The notes under the pieces are model-generated. The model saw only the letters and a program-made list of their open reading frames with translations. It ran no database searches and had not been told where the DNA came from. The translations under genes were made by a program, and so were the position numbers. This document shows positions 19,672-29,226 of a stretch of 35,033 nucleotides of DNA, piece after piece. The first letter of the stretch is position 1. Each line of letters starts with the position of its first letter. Source of the stretch: a virus; IMG/VR virus record IMGVR_UViG_3300046413_001110, positions 1 to 35,033 of that record. One strand, written 5' to 3'.

Positions 19672-19756
19672 AAGATCTACACAAGCTTTATTCTTATCTA
19701 TTTTTAATCTTCTTTTAATATTGTTTTTAGTTTTCATATTTTTGAAATATGGATAA
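19658..19756 (+). CDS. Membrane microprotein, 32 residues
   Basis: The frame starts at ATG 19658 and ends at TAA 19754-19756, overlapping both neighbours (14 and 8 bases). It has a short basic start (MRHSKRSTQ) and one membrane helix (ALFLSIFNLLLILFLVFIFL). The gene fills the gap between the early-promoter island and the tail completion gene. A single-helix inner-membrane peptide is likely; its role is unknown. Confidence 0.55.
   Translation: MRHSKRSTQALFLSIFNLLLILFLVFIFLKYG
19737..19744 (+). promoter_or_regulatory. -7-like element four bases before the ATG at 19749
   Basis: TATTTTTG, four bases (AAAT), then ATG. It lies inside the coding end of the membrane microprotein gene. It is one of five exact TAnnTTTG-N4-ATG sites. 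Confidence 0.4.
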
Positions 19757-20210
19757 ATTATTAAATTTTTTAAATAAAGCAAAATCAAAATTAAACGAAA
19801 GATTAATTCTTTTACATATAGTTTCAAAAGATAGAGATGTTTTAGATTTAATTATAAATCTTAATACAGAGGATCAATTGTATAAGGATGGAATTAGATC
19901 AGATGGATCTAAAATTGGAACTTATTCAAATTTAACAATTGAATTTAAAAAAATAAAAGGACAAAAATATGATCATATTACCCTAAAAGATACTGGTGAT
20001 TTTTATGATTCTTTTAAACCTTTTGTAGATTCTAATGGAGACATCGAAATAAATACTGATCCAATCAAAATTGATGTTTTTGGTGATAAAACTAATTTAA
20101 TTGAAAAATATGGATCTAATATTGTTGGACTAACATCTGAAAATATTGATAAATTAAACAAAGTATTAATTCCTAAGATTCGTAAATATGTTTTGGAACA
20201 AGTTTTTTAA
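19749..20210 (+). CDS. Probable tail completion protein
   Basis: This is a 153-residue protein. HITLKDTGDFYDSFKPFVDS in the middle, with FGDKTNLIEKYGSNIVGLTS toward the end, resembles the loop pattern of HK97 gp10-like or minor tail completion proteins of Bacteroidota phages (D-T-G-x-F-x-x-S-F then Y-G-x-x-I-x-G-L-T). The resemblance is a memory of the pattern, not a computed match. The position two genes before the tape measure protein fits. A -7-like box sits four bases before its ATG. Confidence 0.6.
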   Translation: MDKLLNFLNKAKSKLNERLILLHIVSKDRDVLDLIINLNTEDQLYKDGIRSDGSKIGTYSNLTIEFKKIKGQKYDHITLKDTGDFYDSFKPFVDSNGDIEINTDPIKIDVFGDKTNLIEKYGSNIVGLTSENIDKLNKVLIPKIRKYVLEQVF

Positions 20211-20739
20211 TAAAAAAAAAACTATTAATTATCAATTTTATGAAACTTTGGAAGAACTTCCATTATGGAATTGGATTAAAATTTATCAAGAAAAGGATTT
20301 TACCTATATTTTAAAAGATGTAGATTATCGTATATTTGTAATAGATACTGAAATTATCAAATTAATAGAACCTATTTGGAAAAATATTTATGATGAGTAT
20401 TTAAATGATTTTGGATTTACAAAAAAATATAAAAGAGTTTTAGAGCTGGAAAGAAAAATTAGTTTATTGAAATGCAAAATGTGGATAGATGATAATAAAT
20501 TTATCCAAAACGAAATTAGAATAAAAGAGAAACAATTATTAAAAGAAAAAAATAATAATAGTATTGATGAAAATGGAAATGATTTTACAAAGCAAGTTGT
20601 TTTAATTGAAAAGTGGCTAAATTCTAGTTTAGATATTTATAATCTTTCTACTAGAAAATATTTTACTTATCTTAATATAATAAATGATGAAGCTGAAAAT
20701 ATAAAAATGAAACAAGCAAAAGAAAATGTCAAAAATTAA
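20188..20739 (+). CDS. Hypothetical protein in the tail assembly chaperone position
   Basis: This is a 183-residue protein rich in Lys, Asn, Trp and Ile. It has a helical domain (ETLEELPLWNWIKIYQEKD near the start) and a long basic coiled coil (YKRVLELERKISLLKCKMWI onward). It lies directly before the tape measure gene, where phages encode tail assembly chaperones, and overlaps that gene by 14 bases. I see no obvious slippery-site fusion to the tape measure gene. Function by position only. Confidence 0.6.
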   Translation: MFWNKFFNKKKTINYQFYETLEELPLWNWIKIYQEKDFTYILKDVDYRIFVIDTEIIKLIEPIWKNIYDEYLNDFGFTKKYKRVLELERKISLLKCKMWIDDNKFIQNEIRIKEKQLLKEKNNNSIDENGNDFTKQVVLIEKWLNSSLDIYNLSTRKYFTYLNIINDEAENIKMKQAKENVKN

Positions 20740-23700
20740 AAAAGAAGATATATTTGATTCAAATTTATTTAAAGGAACTACTGAAGAAATAAAAACAATG
20801 ATCGAAGTGGTCAAGACATTAAAAACTGAAATGATCAGTTTGCTTAAAGTTTCACAACAAGCATTGAAATCAAAACCAACAAATTCTGATGGAATAAGAA
20901 AACAAGCTGAAGAAACTCAAAAAGTATCACAAGCTGAAAAAAACTTGATTATATTAGAAAAAGAAAGAGTAAAATTAGTTAATAAATTAAATCAAGCATC
21001 TGAAAAACAAGCAAAAAACAATGCTAGAACTAAAGTAAGAATTCAAGAAAGAAACAAAGCTTTAAAACAACAAGCAAGGGAAGAATTAAAACTTGTAGGA
21101 GCTTATGAAAAACAATCAAGAACTTTAAATTCTTTGAGGAAACAATATAAAGACTTATTAGTTCAAGGAAAAGGAAACACAAAGCAAGCCAGATTATTAG
21201 CAAAAGAAGTTCAAAATTTAGATAAAAAATTAAAATCTGTTGATGCTGCTGCTGGTCAATATCAAAGAAATGTAGGAAACTATGGCAATAAATTAAGATC
21301 TGGATTTCAATCTTTAATGGGAGCAGTAGGTGTAACTGCTGGAATTACTGGAATAGTTAGAGGTTTAAGAGGTGCTATTTCTGTTGTAGTTGATTTTGAT
21401 CAAGCTATCGCAAATCTTGGAGCAATCAGTCAAGCAACAGATTCCGAAATGATAGCTTTGGAAGAAAATGCTAGAAAATTAGGAGGATCTACTGCGTTCA
21501 CCGCTACTCAAGTTGCTAGTCTTTCAACTGAATTAGCAAAATTAGGATTTAAGCCAGATGAAATTATTGCTAGTTCTGAAGCAATTCTTCAATTAGCACA
21601 AGCAACTGGCTCAGAGCTTCCGAGATCTGCCGAAATCGCTGGATCAACTTTAAGAGCTTTTGGACTTGAAGCAAATGAAATGGAAAGAGTAGCTTCAGTT
21701 CTTGGAGTTGCAACTACTAAGTCAGCTTTAAACATGGAATTTTTTGGAACTGCTATGTCAAAAGTAGCTCCAGTTTCTGCTAAATTGGGTTTTAGTTTAG
21801 AAGATACAACTGCCTTATTAGGAACATTAGCAAATGCTGGATTTGATGCTTCAACGGCTGCTACATCAACAAAAAATATATTATTAAAATTAGCAGATTC
21901 TGGAGGAGAACTAGCAAAAGCATTAGGCGAACCAGTAAGAAATGTAGAAGATTTTATTCCAGCTTTAAGTAAATTACAAGCAGAGCTTGGAGAAGATGGT
22001 CTTGCTAGAGCTTTAGAATTAACTGATCAAAGATCAGTAGCAGCGTTTGCTACATTTTTAGAAGGAACTGAAACTATAAATGAATTAAAAACTGGTGTAA
22101 CTGATGTAGCAGATGAATTGAAAAAAATGTCTGAAGATCAACTGGACACAGTTAATGGTCAATTTCAATTATTAAAATCAAGATTACAAGAACTTATTCT
22201 TGGAACATCTTCAACAACTGGAGCAGTAGACAAATTAAAAAATGCTTTAGCTTTTGTTACTGCTAATCTAGAAAACATTTTTAGAATAATTAAATATGTA
22301 GCAATCGCATTTATATCATATAAAACTGCTGTGATTGCTTCAAATGTAGCAATGACTTCTTACCAAATGATCACAAAAGGTGCTAGAGTTATTACTTCTT
22401 TATTTTCTAAAGGTTTAAAAGGAGCTGCTATAAGCATGAAGGGTTTAAATACTGCTATAAAATCTAATCCATTAGGTCTTTTAATTTCAGCTTTAACAAC
22501 TGCAATCGCTTTATTTTGGGATTATTCAGATTCTGTGGAACAAGCAAGTATTGACAATCAAAAATTTGCTGATTCATTTAAACTTTTAAAAGATAGTTTG
22601 TCAGATGATTTAAGTGGAATTGAATCTGAAACAAAAGCAAAAATTCAATCTATTCAATTAGAATTAGCAAAGCTTCAACAAACTGGTACAGATGAAGAAA
22701 TTCTAGGAAAACAAGCTGAACTAGATGCTGCTCAATTAGAGGGATTAGAGCAACAAATTGAAGCAGTAACTTCTAAAATAAATGAACAAAGAGAAGCAAT
22801 TAAAAGTGTTGCTAGAGAAAGTTTAATGGATGCTTTTCAAGAAAATGATGACATTCGTGAAATGGGGTATGGATCTTCAGATTGGAGATCTGTTCAAAAA
22901 ATAATAGATGAAAATGTTTCTAAAATGGAAGAGGGGAAACAGCTAGAAATTGAACTGTCCAAGATGTTAGTTTTTGTTCAAAAAAAATATAATGAAGATG
23001 GAATAAAAGCAAAAGCAGATTTGATGCAACAAGCTTTGGAGCAAGGTAATGTAGAGGTCGGAAATTTAAAAACTTTATTAGATCAACTCAAAGCAATACA
23101 ACAACAAAAGAAAGATTTAAAATTTAATACAGAATTAAGGAAAACAAATGGCAAAGAAGAAAAATCAAATTTAAGAACAGTAGAAGTAATTAACAAAGAA
23201 ATTGCTGAGCAGCAAAGATTATTAAAAGAAACTGCTACTACTAGAGCTGAAGCAAAAGTTTTCCAAAATAATATTAAAAAACTTGAAAAAGAAAGATTAG
23301 GAATCTTAGGATCAACAAACAGAAAGACTGTAATTAGAAATAAATATGAAGATGATTTAAACAAAATTTTATCTGATAGAGAAAAATTAACTAGAAAAAT
23401 TGAAAAAAATACAAGAGGTTATTTAATAGGTCAAGCAGAAAGAGATCAAGAAACAACATTTAACAGAGGTTTAAAAATTGCTGAAGATGAAACTAAAGTA
23501 GATATTGATAAGGATGGTGTTATTGATAAAAGTTTTTATGATGATAAAATTTTTAATGATATTGAAGAAAGTTTTCAAGCATTGTTTTATGCTGAAAGAG
23601 AAGGATTGAAAGAGAATAGAAATTATTCATATACACAAGCTGAAAAAAGAAATTCAGATAATAAAAAGCTATATGCAAAGCAGTTAAAAGATCGACAATT

Positions 23701-24730
23701 AACACAAAATCAGTATGATGATTTAATTAAACAATCTGAAAAAAATCTTAAAAAAGATCGAGAAGAAATTTTACAAACCTATAATTATGCAGTTGAAGAA
23801 TCTGAACAAAAAAGAGTAGATGATACAAAAAGAGCAAATGAAGATATAATTAAAGCTGCTCAAGTAACTGCTGATTCACAATTAAAAATAACTCAAGCAA
23901 ATGAAGAAGCAAGATTAAAAAGTTTATCTGACACAATAGCTGCTACAAATGCTCTTTTAGATTATTTTCAAAGACAAAATGATCTAAGAGCTGAAAGACA
24001 ATTACAAAATATTAATGAAGAAATTTCAGCATCTAAAAATAGATATAATGAATTAAAACAATTATCAATTAATGGAAACGCAGATGCTGAAAAATCTGCT
24101 TTATCTGAAGAAAGGAGACAACAAGAATTGGAATTGAAGAAAAGAAAAGTTCAAAGAAATCAGCAATTATTTAATGCTGGAATCGCTGCATTTAAAGTTT
24201 TTGCTTCTAAAGTTGAAAGTGGAGATAAATCTCCTTTAACATCTACAATAAAAGATATTACTGCTCTTACTGCTTTTATTCAAAGTTTACCAGCTTTTTA
24301 TGGAGGTACAGAAAATGTTGGTGACAGTTTAGGAAAACCTTTGATGTCTGGCAGAGATGGTCATGTAGTTAGAGTTGATTCATCTGAAAGAATTGTAGAT
24401 CCTAGCAATAATGCTAAACTAGATGGAATTTCAAATGATGAACTTGGTAATTTAGCTTTAGATTATAAATCAAAATCAATTGAAGGAATAAAATATAATA
24501 AAGTTCCAACATCAAATTATGAAATGATTGCTAATAATATTTCTGTAAATTATCAACTTAATAAAAAACTTGATGAAATATCTAGATCAAATAATAAAAT
24601 AATTTCTGCTATCGAGCATATTCCTTTCGAGTCTTGGAATTATGATGAAATGAGTAATGCAGTTATACAAAAAATAAAAAACCAAAAGAAAACAGAAATA
24701 AAACATTATAAAAACAATAATATTTTTTAA
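20726..24730 (+). CDS. Tape measure protein (TP901 family)
   Basis: This 1334-residue protein sets tail length. Residues ~50-190 are a coiled coil. About residues 215-470 form the TP901-type core, including FDQAIANLGAISQATDSEMI, then GSTAFTATQVASLSTELAKL, then VATTKSALNMEFFGTAMSKV. Hydrophobic segments near 517-545 (IIKYVAIAFISYKTAVIASN) and 584-598 (GLLISALTTAIALFW) are typical of tape measure membrane-insertion regions. Long Lys/Glu/Gln coiled coils fill the rest. A partial calcium-loop-like DIDKDGVID near residue 926 lacks the usual acidic residue at loop position 12. At the usual ~1.5 angstrom per residue the tail would be about 200 nm; that is an estimate. Confidence 0.92.
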   Translation: MSKIKKEDIFDSNLFKGTTEEIKTMIEVVKTLKTEMISLLKVSQQALKSKPTNSDGIRKQAEETQKVSQAEKNLIILEKERVKLVNKLNQASEKQAKNNARTKVRIQERNKALKQQAREELKLVGAYEKQSRTLNSLRKQYKDLLVQGKGNTKQARLLAKEVQNLDKKLKSVDAAAGQYQRNVGNYGNKLRSGFQSLMGAVGVTAGITGIVRGLRGAISVVVDFDQAIANLGAISQATDSEMIALEENARKLGGSTAFTATQVASLSTELAKLGFKPDEIIASSEAILQLAQATGSELPRSAEIAGSTLRAFGLEANEMERVASVLGVATTKSALNMEFFGTAMSKVAPVSAKLGFSLEDTTALLGTLANAGFDASTAATSTKNILLKLADSGGELAKALGEPVRNVEDFIPALSKLQAELGEDGLARALELTDQRSVAAFATFLEGTETINELKTGVTDVADELKKMSEDQLDTVNGQFQLLKSRLQELILGTSSTTGAVDKLKNALAFVTANLENIFRIIKYVAIAFISYKTAVIASNVAMTSYQMITKGARVITSLFSKGLKGAAISMKGLNTAIKSNPLGLLISALTTAIALFWDYSDSVEQASIDNQKFADSFKLLKDSLSDDLSGIESETKAKIQSIQLELAKLQQTGTDEEILGKQAELDAAQLEGLEQQIEAVTSKINEQREAIKSVARESLMDAFQENDDIREMGYGSSDWRSVQKIIDENVSKMEEGKQLEIELSKMLVFVQKKYNEDGIKAKADLMQQALEQGNVEVGNLKTLLDQLKAIQQQKKDLKFNTELRKTNGKEEKSNLRTVEVINKEIAEQQRLLKETATTRAEAKVFQNNIKKLEKERLGILGSTNRKTVIRNKYEDDLNKILSDREKLTRKIEKNTRGYLIGQAERDQETTFNRGLKIAEDETKVDIDKDGVIDKSFYDDKIFNDIEESFQALFYAEREGLKENRNYSYTQAEKRNSDNKKLYAKQLKDRQLTQNQYDDLIKQSEKNLKKDREEILQTYNYAVEESEQKRVDDTKRANEDIIKAAQVTADSQLKITQANEEARLKSLSDTIAATNALLDYFQRQNDLRAERQLQNINEEISASKNRYNELKQLSINGNADAEKSALSEERRQQELELKKRKVQRNQQLFNAGIAAFKVFASKVESGDKSPLTSTIKDITALTAFIQSLPAFYGGTENVGDSLGKPLMSGRDGHVVRVDSSERIVDPSNNAKLDGISNDELGNLALDYKSKSIEGIKYNKVPTSNYEMIANNISVNYQLNKKLDEISRSNNKIISAIEHIPFESWNYDEMSNAVIQKIKNQKKTEIKHYKNNNIF

Positions 24731-26491
24731 ATGAATAATGCAATATTTTTATTAAATGGTCAAATAGTTAATCCAGTTAAAGACTGGGGATCTATTGAAG
24801 TTCTAGCAACATGGAACGAAAACGGAGGAGAAGCAAATATTTCAATGGAAGAATTTACTTTTGTAAATGAAAATGCTCAAACTATTAGAGAATATATTGC
24901 AGATGGAATGACTGGAGGTCTAGGAATTTTTGAGGGAATTCCATTTAAAATAAATATACAAGATGGACAGAGTTTAAATGTATTTGATGGAATTTTAGAT
25001 CTAAATGATTTTGAAGAAATCTCACCAGTAGAAGTAAGATGTAAAATAAAAAAATTAGATGGATTAAATCAATTATCGGATAGAGCTTCTGGAATAACAA
25101 TGCAATTTTTATATGAAGAAGGATTTTTGACTGAAAGCGATTTTGTAAAAATTCCTTATATAAAAGAAGAACCTTTAAAAGAATCTGCTACTGAACTTGC
25201 TTTACTATCATTAACCATTTTTTTATTTATAAAAGAATTAAATGATTTATCTGAAGAATTAATAAAAGAATTAGGAATTAATGCTCCAGCTCACACAGTT
25301 GGTGGAATATCTGGTCCAGCCGCTGGTGCTTATTATACGACTGCTACAATTGTTGTAAATATAATTTATGCTGCTTTATTATTAATCCAATTGACTTCAT
25401 TGATATTAGATTTAATTGAAATTTTGTTTCCACCTATTAGGTGCTACATGGGTTCAAAATTAAAACATCTTTTAGAAAAAACACTTGGGTATATTGGTTA
25501 TCAATATTCAAGCAGTATTGTGGAACTAGAAAATTTATATATTCTTCCATCAAAAAATGATGAGGGAAAATTATTCATTGCTTCACAGTCTGGATTAGTT
25601 GGTTATCCAGATTCAATTGATTATGGATTTACAATAAGTGAATTAATAACTCTTGTAAATAATTTATTTGATGCTAGAATTAAAATAATTGGAAACACAG
25701 TATTTCAAGAATCATTAATTAATGATAATTTTTGGATCGGTCAAACTCAATTTCAAATACCAGATGTAGAAAATGAAAAAAAATTATATAATACAAATGA
25801 TTTAAAAGCCAGAAAAATTTTTAGATATGAAACTGATCTAGCAGATTATTGGACAATAATTAGATATTTAGGAACTGGATATGAAACAGTGACTACTCCG
25901 ATTACAATAGGTGATTCTAAAAGAGTTTTAATAAAAGGATTTGATGAAACAATTATTCCTTATGCTTTAGGTGATGTTAAAAGAGGTCTTAATCCAGTTG
26001 AAGGATTTGTAAAAATTATGGCTGGAGCTATTGATGCTGTAATAAATTTAGTTGGAGGGAATGGAAACAATAAAGCAAAAATATTAGCTAGAACAGAAAT
26101 GCTTCATTTAACTGGTGATAGTTTAACAGTTGGAAAACTTTTATATTTAACTGAAGGAGCTGGAGGAAAATTATTAATGAAAGAAGATAGAATAAAAATT
26201 GAAGCACAAACTTTAGTTAATAAATATCATTATAATAATAGTTTTGTTTTAAATAATTATAGAGGTCAAAAAAAATTAATATCAGAATTAAAAATACCTT
26301 TTGGATTTTCTAACTTTATACAAGTTTTAGGAAACTCGTATTGTACTGATCAGCAAGGAAACATTGTAAAAATAGAAGAATTAAAATGGAATTTTGGTAA
26401 TGATTTTGCTTTAATATCTGGTTGGATTAGATCACCATATACAAAAAATTTAACCGAAAAATCATTTTTAGGATTAGAAAATCAAACATAA
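24731..26491 (+). CDS. Tail tip / distal tail protein of unknown family
   Basis: This 586-residue protein is encoded directly after the tape measure gene, as distal tail proteins usually are. It opens with a beta-rich domain (PVKDWGSIEVLATWNENGGE). The middle is unusual: LALLSLTIFLFIKELNDLSE and TIVVNIIYAALLLIQLTSLI followed by LILDLIEILFPP form strongly hydrophobic helices (about residues 155-245). These could insert into the membrane or pack inside the tail hub. The C-terminal third is beta-rich again. I recognise no defined family. Confidence 0.7.
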   Translation: MNNAIFLLNGQIVNPVKDWGSIEVLATWNENGGEANISMEEFTFVNENAQTIREYIADGMTGGLGIFEGIPFKINIQDGQSLNVFDGILDLNDFEEISPVEVRCKIKKLDGLNQLSDRASGITMQFLYEEGFLTESDFVKIPYIKEEPLKESATELALLSLTIFLFIKELNDLSEELIKELGINAPAHTVGGISGPAAGAYYTTATIVVNIIYAALLLIQLTSLILDLIEILFPPIRCYMGSKLKHLLEKTLGYIGYQYSSSIVELENLYILPSKNDEGKLFIASQSGLVGYPDSIDYGFTISELITLVNNLFDARIKIIGNTVFQESLINDNFWIGQTQFQIPDVENEKKLYNTNDLKARKIFRYETDLADYWTIIRYLGTGYETVTTPITIGDSKRVLIKGFDETIIPYALGDVKRGLNPVEGFVKIMAGAIDAVINLVGGNGNNKAKILARTEMLHLTGDSLTVGKLLYLTEGAGGKLLMKEDRIKIEAQTLVNKYHYNNSFVLNNYRGQKKLISELKIPFGFSNFIQVLGNSYCTDQQGNIVKIEELKWNFGNDFALISGWIRSPYTKNLTEKSFLGLENQT

Positions 26492-26495
26492 AATT

Positions 26496-26720
26496 ATGAT
26501 GAATTTAAATCAAATACAAAATAAATTATTATCTACAATAGATGATTATAAAAAGATTTATGAAGATTCTTTAAATCTTGCTTTCGATCAAATGAAGGAC
26601 ATTCCAGAAGATAAAAAAAAGGAAGTAGAAAAAACTTTAAATGAAATTAGAAAAGCAACAAAAAAACAAGATGTAAAAGAATTAAAATCAATACTTAAAA
26701 AGTTCAAAAATAAACTTTAA
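26496..26720 (+). CDS. Small helical coiled-coil protein
   Basis: This 74-residue protein is composed of Lys/Glu helices (DYKKIYEDSLNLAFDQMKDI, then EVEKTLNEIRKATKKQDVKE). The start could be the first or second of two adjacent ATGs (26496 or 26499). It sits between two large tail genes with 4- and 9-base gaps. It is probably a structural accessory or chaperone. No family recognised. Confidence 0.65.
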   Translation: MMNLNQIQNKLLSTIDDYKKIYEDSLNLAFDQMKDIPEDKKKEVEKTLNEIRKATKKQDVKELKSILKKFKNKL

Positions 26721-26725
26721 CTTTG
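26718..26725 (+). promoter_or_regulatory. -7-like element four bases before the ATG at 26730
   Basis: TAACTTTG, four bases (TATC), then ATG. The first three bases are the stop codon of the preceding gene, so part of the match is constrained by coding. Confidence 0.35.
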
Positions 26726-26729
26726 TATC

Positions 26730-29216
26730 ATGGGGTTGCAAACATTTGTTACAGAGCAGAAATTTTTTTCTACATTAAGAAATGGGGAAAATTTAAATCA
26801 AAATCAAAATGATTTTACTTATAATCTTCAAGGTAATGTAGGAGAAAAAGTAAAAGCTTTAACAACTTTGCAAATCAGATGGTATTCTCAAGCATCTGAA
26901 TTTTCTACCATTAATATATCATCTTCATCTTCAACAATAACAGCAAATAATGGAGATTTTATTTTAGATGGTTGGACTGTTGGTGATGTGGCATCAGTAA
27001 CTTTAGTTGATACAACTCAGCCAACTAATACAATTTTTGTTGGTGAAATAACATTTGTTTCTTCAACAGTAATGTTTTATAATTTAATTAGTGGATCTCC
27101 ATCAGCTGGCACTTATAATTTTGGATCTATCTTAGGATCTAATACTTTAGATGCTGCGATTTTTAAATATAATTTAGTAGAAAATTCTGGTAATGTTGAT
27201 TATATATCTTCTATAAATCAAGAGGAACAAGTTTATTATGGAAATCAAATTTCTTCTGGATTTCAAACTTTTCAGCCATTAACAAATGGTACAAACATAA
27301 CTTGGCAAAATGGATCTTTGAAATTAAAAAATGATGGAGTAAATTCTGCTGGGTATCAAGTAATAACTATAAGTCATGAATTTATAATTCTTCCATATTA
27401 TTTAACTAATTATAATCAATATTATAATTCTGGAACTATTCCACCAGATTTAAATGGAACAAATTCCTTAAAATATGTTTTTGAAGCTGACATGAGACCT
27501 AATTTAGGTAATCCAAATTCTTCTAAAGTTTTGACATCATCTGATCTTTTGGGTAATGTTGGTTGGTATAATGAAAACTTCAATGGATTTTCTAATAATT
27601 ATTTATTGACTGGATGGTTAACAGACAAAACTAATAATGTAATTTCTTCAGCTGGAACGACTGTTTGTCAAGCAAAAATTGACTGCCCAAATCTTCAAAA
27701 TGGAACTCCTTTTTCAATTGGTATATCTAGATTAATTGATCAGCCAAATTTTATTCCTAATACTATTTATGAAAATACTTTTTTCTATCAAACCACAAAC
27801 GGAATTGCTGGAACTCCTAATGCTGGAAATAATTTAATTACAAATATATCATCTTCAATTTCTGGATCTATTTTACAAATTGATTTTGATATAAATTATA
27901 CAAGTTCACAAGCTTCATTAATTCAAAATGGAGAATATTATATAATTTGGATTTCAGTAGGTCAAATTAATTTGACTAATTTACAAGATGATAGAGTTTC
28001 ATTAATTGCTTCTTTTGATCAATATGAAGATACTTCTGATGTATTTGGACTTGTTGATATAATGCAAACAGAATCATATCCAATTAGTGTTTATAATCAT
28101 AATAATTTTTTAACAGATCCAAATGCTGATATTTTTGATTCATTTAATGGAATGGTGGAAGATGGGTATTTATATGAATTTTATTTATCATCATGGGCAA
28201 AAGCTGGATCTTATATTCAAAAATTATCTTTTAATATTGTTGCTTATAATGAAGAAACAAATGATGAATTTATTATTTATCCATTTGATTTAGATTTATC
28301 AAGTTCTATTAATGTTCCAATTATAGGAACTAATCTTACTGAACAAGCAATCACATTAAATTCTACAAGAGGTTTTAATCTTTCGCAAAATGATCAATTT
28401 AATTTTGCTAATATATCAACAGTTGGTACTGTTAACGAATATACAATTTATAAACTTCAAATTGGATTTAAAATAAATTGGGAAGATTGGATTCAAAATC
28501 CAAATATAAATTCTATTTTTTATGATAATTCAAAGCCAAATAATAATTTAAATAATAAAACTTCAAATTATTCAGTATGGCAAGATTACAACATTTATCC
28601 TAGATTGGATCTTAGTGTCGATAATAATGATTTTGTAGATAATCAAGGTTTTAATGTAGATGCTTCTAATACTCAATACAGATTATATTTTCCAATGTCT
28701 ATTGCTAGAGATTATGGAAATGATAATGATCCAAAAACTGATTTAAATCCTATTCATAATTGTAATATAACTACTTCTCAATCATCAACTGGTAACGATT
28801 TGGGAGGAGCAATTCTAACAAATGAAAACACAATTATCAAAGCAAGATTTTCAAGAGTAGATGGAACTATAATGGATTTTACAAATTATACTGGCGCTAT
28901 AAGATTAGATCAAAATCTTGGAGGTTTGTTTTCAATTGAAGAATTGAGTACTTTAGTAGAAAATGTTCCTTTACAAAATGGTCTTTTGCAACCTTTAGCA
29001 AATGAAACAAGAACAAAAATAGAAATTGATCCAAATAATTTATTTGTAGATTTAATTTGTATGACAAATTCTAATAATTTAACTGAAGGTACAAGTTATG
29101 ATATTTCAGCAAGATTGTGGTCAAGTGATGTTGAGCCACCTCAAGTTGGAAATAAAATTATGGAAAACAATTTACAAAAGTTAATGGAAGATGGAACTTT
29201 AAAATATATAGAATAA
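26730..29216 (+). CDS. Large tail structural protein
   Basis: This 828-residue protein is beta-rich, with abundant Ser, Thr, Asn and Gly and no catalytic motif. The start (GLQTFVTEQKFFSTLRNGEN) and many repeats of short beta strands indicate a baseplate or fibre protein. A low-complexity segment near residues 60-75 (SSSSSTITANNGDF) separates two parts. The last ~40 residues (PPQVGNKIMENNLQKLMEDG) form an amphipathic helix suited to trimerisation or binding the next protein. It lies in the tail tip block. A TAnnTTTG box lies four bases before its ATG. Confidence 0.75.
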   Translation: MGLQTFVTEQKFFSTLRNGENLNQNQNDFTYNLQGNVGEKVKALTTLQIRWYSQASEFSTINISSSSSTITANNGDFILDGWTVGDVASVTLVDTTQPTNTIFVGEITFVSSTVMFYNLISGSPSAGTYNFGSILGSNTLDAAIFKYNLVENSGNVDYISSINQEEQVYYGNQISSGFQTFQPLTNGTNITWQNGSLKLKNDGVNSAGYQVITISHEFIILPYYLTNYNQYYNSGTIPPDLNGTNSLKYVFEADMRPNLGNPNSSKVLTSSDLLGNVGWYNENFNGFSNNYLLTGWLTDKTNNVISSAGTTVCQAKIDCPNLQNGTPFSIGISRLIDQPNFIPNTIYENTFFYQTTNGIAGTPNAGNNLITNISSSISGSILQIDFDINYTSSQASLIQNGEYYIIWISVGQINLTNLQDDRVSLIASFDQYEDTSDVFGLVDIMQTESYPISVYNHNNFLTDPNADIFDSFNGMVEDGYLYEFYLSSWAKAGSYIQKLSFNIVAYNEETNDEFIIYPFDLDLSSSINVPIIGTNLTEQAITLNSTRGFNLSQNDQFNFANISTVGTVNEYTIYKLQIGFKINWEDWIQNPNINSIFYDNSKPNNNLNNKTSNYSVWQDYNIYPRLDLSVDNNDFVDNQGFNVDASNTQYRLYFPMSIARDYGNDNDPKTDLNPIHNCNITTSQSSTGNDLGGAILTNENTIIKARFSRVDGTIMDFTNYTGAIRLDQNLGGLFSIEELSTLVENVPLQNGLLQPLANETRTKIEIDPNNLFVDLICMTNSNNLTEGTSYDISARLWSSDVEPPQVGNKIMENNLQKLMEDGTLKYIE

Positions 29217-29226
29217 AAAAAATAAA

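Noticed and set aside
23503-23550. Calcium-binding EF-hand or dockerin loop in the tape measure protein
   Set aside because: DIDKDGVID fits loop positions 1-9, but position 12 is Phe, so the site is incomplete.
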